From Cliona cf. orientalis (taxonomy: Eukaryota; Porifera; Demospongiae; Clionaida; Clionaidae), in contig OZ005704.1 in assembly GCA_963930775.1 (NCBI GenBank), forward strand, positions 6,510,001 to 6,574,000: DNA of 64,000 nucleotides. Reading direction: 5' to 3'. Below the pieces are notes generated by a model. The model was not told where the DNA came from, made no database searches, and saw only the letters and a list, made by a program, of their open reading frames with translations. Of this stretch, positions 58,501 through 64,000 are shown one piece after another. A program made the translations under genes and the position numbers. Each line of letters starts with the position of its first letter. Position 1 is the first letter of the stretch.

Positions 58501-61036
58501 GTTTTACTAGTTGGGGCATAATTTTTTGGCAGATAGTTATATTTTTGCTGCCAAAAATGCAATCTCCATGTCAATCTTGTCCGTAGGCAGCACCGGTACA
58601 GGTATGTGACCATCACAAAGCACAATGTCATAGTATTATGGACTGAAAGTATTATTGTAGAATAATTATATTATGGCAGACTACATCACATGTATATTGT
58701 GTGTAAAGTCAAGTTTGAGTTTATAATTGTGTGTATACCGTAATTCGTGAAATTGCATTGTTAAAAATTATGTGCTTAAAAATTGACGAAAATATTGTTA
58801 CACGGATATTTCTAACATAAAATTTTTGCGAATGAGATTAACGCGAATTACAGTACATAGGCCAATGTGTAGTTACAGAACCTTTGTGTGTGTGTGTTAT
58901 TTTGATGAAGTGACGTGTTATTGATTCATTCTATCCCAAGCAAAAGCTTTCAAGTGTAGTATATATAATATACATCCCTACGTGTACATGTGCTTAGCTT
59001 ACGTTTGCATAAAGTTGAAGTTTGATATATAAATAATATAATACCAGACCACATAAAACCCTGACTGACAACATACAAGAAGATAATCTTATACAGGCTC
59101 ATTGCTATGTATTCAAATACAAGAAGATACTTGCGTAGTTGATGCTGACTGTATACTTATTTGGAATCTGAAACTCTTTCCTTGCATGCTAGAAAAACAG
59201 TAAAACGTGACGAGTAGCATACCCTATATAGCACTCTTTTCTCTGTATTCACATGATTGCACTCTCGATCTCGTCAACTAATGCTTATAAACCTGTGCAC
59301 ACGTGTGCGGTAGAATGTCGTCTATGGCTTATGTTCGTTTACAGCTGCAGCGTGTAGTTATGTTGCTTTGTAAGTACCACTCACCCCGATTTGAATTAGC
59401 ACCCAAATGCCATTGTCTGTATATGCCCCGCCAACATAATGACTCTGTACACATTGCTATACTAATGTGAGTGTGTTGTTAGCAAGTGCGTTGGATTCGT
59501 TGGCTGAGTGGAAAGTCATTTCAGAGACTCGAAGACTCCACACTGACATTCTTTAGCAATTTTTTGGAACAAAATAGCACGTATAATGGACCCATTGCCG
59601 TGTATACAATTCCCAACTTCAATTAGCCGTATGTTAGTATATTGTGTCTAGTATGTGTGTATTATTGACTCCATTTTCATATTTGGAGCTGGTTTTGAGG
59701 GAAACATGAGCTGACAATAATTGCATATCTCTGTTGCTGTAGATCAAGACATTTGATGATCTGAACCTGGTAGAGACGGTGGATGACCTGGCTGATGGAA
59801 TACTGCTGAATAAAGCCATGAACACTGTGTAAGTGTAGTAGACATCATTTTGATGGAATACACATGTACTCTTCTCTCTCTCCCTGTCTCCCTCTCCCTC
59901 CCTCTCTCTCTTCTTCCATTCACAGTGACCCCAGTTCTTATCCCATGACAAAGGTGAATCGTTCTGTTTCGAGGGAGCCAGCTCTGAGGATGCAGAACCT
60001 TCAGCTGCTCATTCGCAACATCAAACACTTCTACCTGACTCAGCTACAACAGCTTGTCATCACCGCTCTCCCCAACATCACACAGATCGCTCATTGTCCC
60101 GACACGGGTAAGTCCCTGTAATTAACAAAATCAGTGTACATGTACTAATGTGGCTGTGTGTTGATACGGTAAATACAAATTCACTGAACACGATCACTTG
60201 TTCAATGCCAGGGGTCGATGTGTGAAACCCCTCAATAGAATTTTTGGGTTGGTGTAAATATTGAGTATATCCTGCTATATTATAATTATATTGTACACTC
60301 ATTCATTTGAATTAGGAGGGGAAGCCATACCTCTGCTCCCTCATTAGCCCACCACTTACACCACCACCACCCCCCCCCAGCCCGGCCCTTGAAGGGTTTC
60401 TTTGAAATGTGTTTTTGTGGTCAGTGTGGTCGCCTCTGTGGGAGCCCATTCACTGCTAGGGAATCACTGACTTTTGTAAGAGGGCCTGTATGCGCCATAC
60501 ATGTACATACCAAGAGTACAAGCACTATAAAGTGTGGGTATGCAGTGTTGTAGTGTGTGATTGAAAGTTGACCTTCAAAACTTCCTCTAAGTTTTCCATT
60601 GTCAAAGCCGTTGACTGGTGTCCATTTCACAGGAGTTATGGTCACTCCTAGACAAATTGCAGAGCCCTACACATATCATAGTATTATACATATCATAGAA
60701 GTAGACGTGTTCTAACATACGATTTTGCGTACTTGTAAGACTCATTTGTACTTGTATGTTAGTATTAATTTGCCTCATACACATGTATTATTATTATTAT
60801 TATGCTTGTGCGTGCAGACTTCAGTATGGATCAGATGGAGAAGATCCTGGTGCTCCTGCTCGGCTGTGTGGTGCAGTGTGACAACAAAGTACCTCTGATT
60901 GAGCAGATGAAGAAGATGGACCTGAACCAGCAAGGGGCACTGGTCATGTACATCAAGCAGGTTACCGACAGCACCGATTATGTGTGTTCCATCGACTGGA
61001 ATGACCTCCAGGATATCTCAAAACAGTAAGCTTTAG

Positions 61037-61135
<99 letters not shown>

Positions 61136-64000
61136 CATTTCCATGACATTATTTACATCTTCTTCTCACGATGTTTACACCTCACACAGAAACCTCGAGG
61201 GTCTGTGTCGCACTGCCTACCTCCATCTCCAGAAGGTTGCCAAAGAGCGAGACAACCAGTACGAGAGCGGTGTCGACATAACCATGGAGAGAGACTACTA
61301 CAAAGAGCTCCACGAGACTAACAACCCAAATGAGTCTTTGGTTCGTGAAAATGGCCTCCCTCTGGGCACCCCGAGCCCTACCAAATCACCAGGGGTCAAC
61401 CCCGAGATGATAGAGCTCAAGAAGAGGGCGCGGCACCTTCAGGAGCAGCTGTGAGTATTCATGTGATAATGTATTGAAAGGTTGTCACAAAGGATTGATG
61501 CTTATTGATCTGGTGACAACAATAGTGTTAGCCAAATGTTGCTACATGTATATAGCGGGAAATTTAGCACCATGTGAAGTTTCCCCGCTATGCAGTACAT
61601 TGCTTACCTGTGAAATTTTTTGTCTTTAATGTTTTTTTATGGACGGATTTTTTTTGCTTGCAGTGATCGCAAGACTGAAGCTCTTGTTGACCTGAAGGAG
61701 GAGCTTGAGCATCTCAGAGGCACCCTTCAGCAGGTTCACCAAGACAAGAAAGAACTGGCAGAAGATGCCAAGCTGGCCCGGGTCTACCGGGATGAGATTG
61801 AAACTCTCAAGGTGCAAAGTGCAAAGGTCGAGAAGCTGGAGGCCGATGTGGTCAAGTATCGTCAGAAGGCAGAAGATACTGAGTACCTCAAGAAGAGGAT
61901 AGCAGTGAGTCTGAATACTCTCCCTCTCTCTTTCTCTTTTTTTGTCCCTCCCTCCTTCCTCTCTCTCTCCCTCTTTCTCTCCTTCTTCCTCCCTCCCTCC
62001 CTCCCTCTCTCTCTCTTCTCTCTATACTGGTATGGTGATTAGTAAGTATTTACATGTTCCTACAAATGCACAACAGGACTTGAAGCAGCAGAATGAGCTG
62101 ATGTTGGAGACCAAGTCCCTCCTTGAGCAGAAAGCCGACAGCCTCCAGTCTCGCTCTGATGCTCTGGACGAGCTCCAAGAGATCCATGCTTCCATGAAGG
62201 TTCAGATGGAAAGTCTCATGCTGGAGAAGGAAGTGGACATGGAGAGGATTGAGGAGCTGCTGGCACACAACACTCGGATGGAGCTCGAGCTGAAGCACTA
62301 GTGAGTAGATTCACTGTATATATACGTGGTGCTTGTGTAGGTATACAAAATGTATAGCATAGTCATTGGCCAGACTCTGTGGCTCCGTACACATATGCTG
62401 GGTAGGCTATTGCCATGCTTGTGTATAGCACACACATGTATGATGTCATACGTATAATATTATGTTATGTTTATGGTGTATACTGAGCAGCAGGCACTGG
62501 GATGATAGATTATTTTTGTTTCATGATTAAAAAGTTGATTTATATGCATTAATGAGATTGATTCAATTTTTTGTTGCTTTCTTCAGCGAGGAGCAGGTGA
62601 GCCAGCTGAACAAGGAGCTGAACACGGAGAGGGAGAGAGTAAGCATGTCCGAGGCCAACACCAGCGGAGAGGCGAGCAACCTCAGCTTTGAAATGTCAGA
62701 GGCTGACTTGTAAGTTGATGCACACATTTACGTACATGAAGTAATATATGTATATAGTAGTGAATATATTCTATGTCCTGACAAAAGACAATGAGAGGGG
62801 ATATATGAGCTTGCTCCGTTAATCCAGGAAGAATTATTATCTATATGCATACAATACACACACCCTATATGGTACGTCAGAGCTTCAAAAGCCAAGGTTC
62901 TTCGACTTGAAAAGGAGGCCCAGGAGATGGAGAAATCGATGGAGGCCCTGAGACACGCCCAGGCCAAGTGTGCTGAGCTGGAGAAGACAAACAAGAAGCT
63001 CTACTCCCAAACTCACTCGGACAGGAAGGAGATCATCAAACTGAGAGAGGTGGGCTACTGTTATTGTGTGAAATATCTATATCAGAGCTTGAAATAAGGA
63101 TCCATAAGTGTACAGACATGTCTGTACACTATCAGTTTTGTACGGATATTTTCAGATTTTATTCAGACATTTATAGATGCTGTCCGTATATACAAACCAT
63201 CCACTATGTTGATGTACATGTACATGCACACATGTACAGGAAGTGGAGGTTTTCAAGGTGAAGGCCAGTCGAGTGGACAAGCTGCAGGTGGAGCTCAACT
63301 CCCAGAGAGAGAGACTGGAAGAGGCCAATAGGACTTCGGCCAAACTTAAAGTAAGCCACTCCCACAAACCACACCTCTTTTAATTGAAGCACATCATGGT
63401 TATTGATTCTTGATGATTTTTAGGAGATGAAGAGTCGTAGTGAAATCATTTTGGAAGCAAAGGCCAAGCTTGAGGATGAAGTTGAAAACCTGCAGTCAAA
63501 AGTTACACAACTTGGTCAGTTTCTTGATGCATGTAATTTACACGTACAAACTATGCATGTGTACACATGGGACCACTCAAGGGCCCATATACATATTATC
63601 ATAATGATACCCCCCTCCCCCCCCCCCCCCCACCTCTATTTTTCTCCAGGCCAACTGAAGGATGAGAATGCATCAATGAAGGCTCAGCTTGACTCTGTAT
63701 CCTCTGTAAGTCCCTTGTATACTGAAATAGTGCAGTATGGAGGAAATAGTCTATTGTGGGATGTGTGTAAGTTTACATCATCATGGTGTACTCTGCAAAC
63801 TTGTAGAAACGCGAGGAAGACGAACGAAGTATTCAGGAGCTACTAGAGCAGAACGCACAGCTGGAGCTGGAGAAGCAGAGAATGTAAGCACACTCGGATC
63901 AGTCTGCCATGTCAAAGATACTCGACTGCTTTTTATTATACTATGTACATTCTTTCATCCTGATATGTAGGTCCGAGGAGAGAGAGGCTTTGAATGCTGA
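55547..64000 (+). CDS. CCDC88: CCDC88 (girdin/Daple) family protein, 3' end outside window
   Basis: Exons 55547-55603, 59743-59828, 59926-60107, 60818-61025, 61190-61450, 61664-61904, 62077-62300, 62587-62709, 62881-63049, 63240-63350, 63424-63514, 63650-63705, 63807-63883 and 63971 to the edge, all in frame, about 638 residues. The N terminus is a HOOK-type domain: FLNSPLVAWIKTF matches CCDC88 (MTSPLVTWVKTF) better than HOOK proteins. It continues with RMQNLQLLIRNIK, TALPNI and LVLLLGCVVQCDNK. A coiled coil starts near residue 250 with DITMERD and ARVYRDEIETLK blocks. CCDC88 proteins are large cytosolic scaffolds linking actin, dynein or microtubules with G-protein and Wnt signalling. The C-terminal GBA and PDZ-binding motifs that separate the vertebrate paralogues lie beyond the window. 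Confidence 0.9.
55604..59742 (+). other. CCDC88 intron 1, 4.1 kb
   Basis: This is the longest intron in the window, between a 57-bp first coding exon and the rest of the HOOK domain. It holds a MITE at 58736-58855, GA runs near 58000-58035 and a fragment like pogo ends near 56871 (GGAACTCTCTATTGTGGACA). No alternative coding exon is recognised. Its size and position are typical of introns that contain regulatory elements, but none can be named. Confidence 0.55.
58736..58855. mobile_element. MITE, TACCGTAATTCGTGAAATT type
   Basis: TACCGTAATTCGTGAAATT on the left and AACGCGAATTACAGTA on the right are imperfect inverted repeats, 120 bp in all. It is the shortest well-formed copy of the family at 8462, 29739 and 35470. 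Confidence 0.75.
61039..61131. repeat. (CT)n microsatellite
   Basis: About 90 bp of pure CT starting 14 bp after a CCDC88 donor site. It extends the pyrimidine tract before the acceptor at 61188. Confidence 0.95.
61549..61597. mobile_element. Minimal TATAGCGGGAAA hairpin element
   Basis: TATAGCGGGAAATTT and AAGTTTCCCCGCTATGCAGTA are inverted ends only about 49 bp apart. They match the termini of the 211-bp element at 8040-8250 and lie in a CCDC88 intron. It may be an internally deleted copy. Confidence 0.6.

Noticed and set aside
59634-60028. Minus-strand frames over CCDC88 exons 2 and 3
   Set aside because: Composed of CT-repeat translation and antisense of conserved HOOK-domain exons; no motif.
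55547-61025. HOOK1/2/3 as identity for the last gene
   Set aside because: The N-terminal fold is shared, but SPLVAWIKTF, RMQNLQLLIRNIK and LLLGCVVQC match CCDC88 better, and the coiled coil aligns with girdin.

Overview
The window reads as nuclear DNA of an early-branching animal, most likely a sponge (demosponge-like). The grounds are genes of animal type (PLEKHD1, NOVA, C/EBP, CCDC88, PLB1, EAPP), many small exons with GT-AG introns mostly of 60-700 bp, AT-rich spacers full of AATAATATTAT tracts, dense short inverted-repeat transposons, and a 200-N scaffold gap. The phylum is an inference; the gene calls rest on protein motifs read directly from the exons.

Layout. 9-6991 (+): PLEKHD1-like PH/coiled-coil gene, entered mid-gene. 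7188-21145 (-): three tandem gamma-butyrobetaine dioxygenase (BBOX1-like) genes, each with 12 exons; the middle one carries a duplicated exon 2 and the third is interrupted by the assembly gap. 21417-23254 (+): a small Cys-rich single-pass membrane protein. 24945-26598 (-): NOVA-like KH protein. 27232-31420 (+): UGP2. 32068-32856 (+): ALKBH2. 33712-45178 (-): two tandem PLB1-like membrane lipases with 16 exons each. 45827-46753 (+): C/EBP-type bZIP factor. 50158-52248 (-): SLC3A1/rBAT-like type II membrane glycosidase-fold protein. 52399-54375 (+): EAPP. 55547-64000 (+): the 5' half of a CCDC88 (girdin/Daple) gene.

Architecture. Four gene pairs are divergent with short shared upstream regions (BBOX-C/Cys-rich, NOVA/UGP2, PLB1-B/C/EBP, SLC3A1/EAPP). 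Several of these regions contain a GCGCATGC/GCATGCGC core resembling an NRF1 site, and some have TCATGTGA or CACGTG E-boxes. Spacers and introns hold at least a dozen non-autonomous inverted-repeat elements, some nested with clear target-site duplications, a roughly 850-bp fold-back with long arms, a near-perfect 190-bp palindrome, and dispersed repeats present twice in the window.

The genes do not form one obvious pathway. Two themes recur: tandem duplication of enzymes of carnitine and membrane-lipid metabolism (three BBOX, two PLB1), and surface or ectodomain hydrolase-like proteins (PLB1, SLC3A1). I saw no capsid-bearing virus-like element, CRISPR array, tRNA or rRNA. I could not identify a coherent undescribed system. 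The best leads are the BBOX cluster with its frame-critical duplicated exon, the catalytically complete rBAT homologue, the PIP-box-like motif in ALKBH2, the patchwork of identity between the PLB1 copies, and the two large hairpin-forming repeats.
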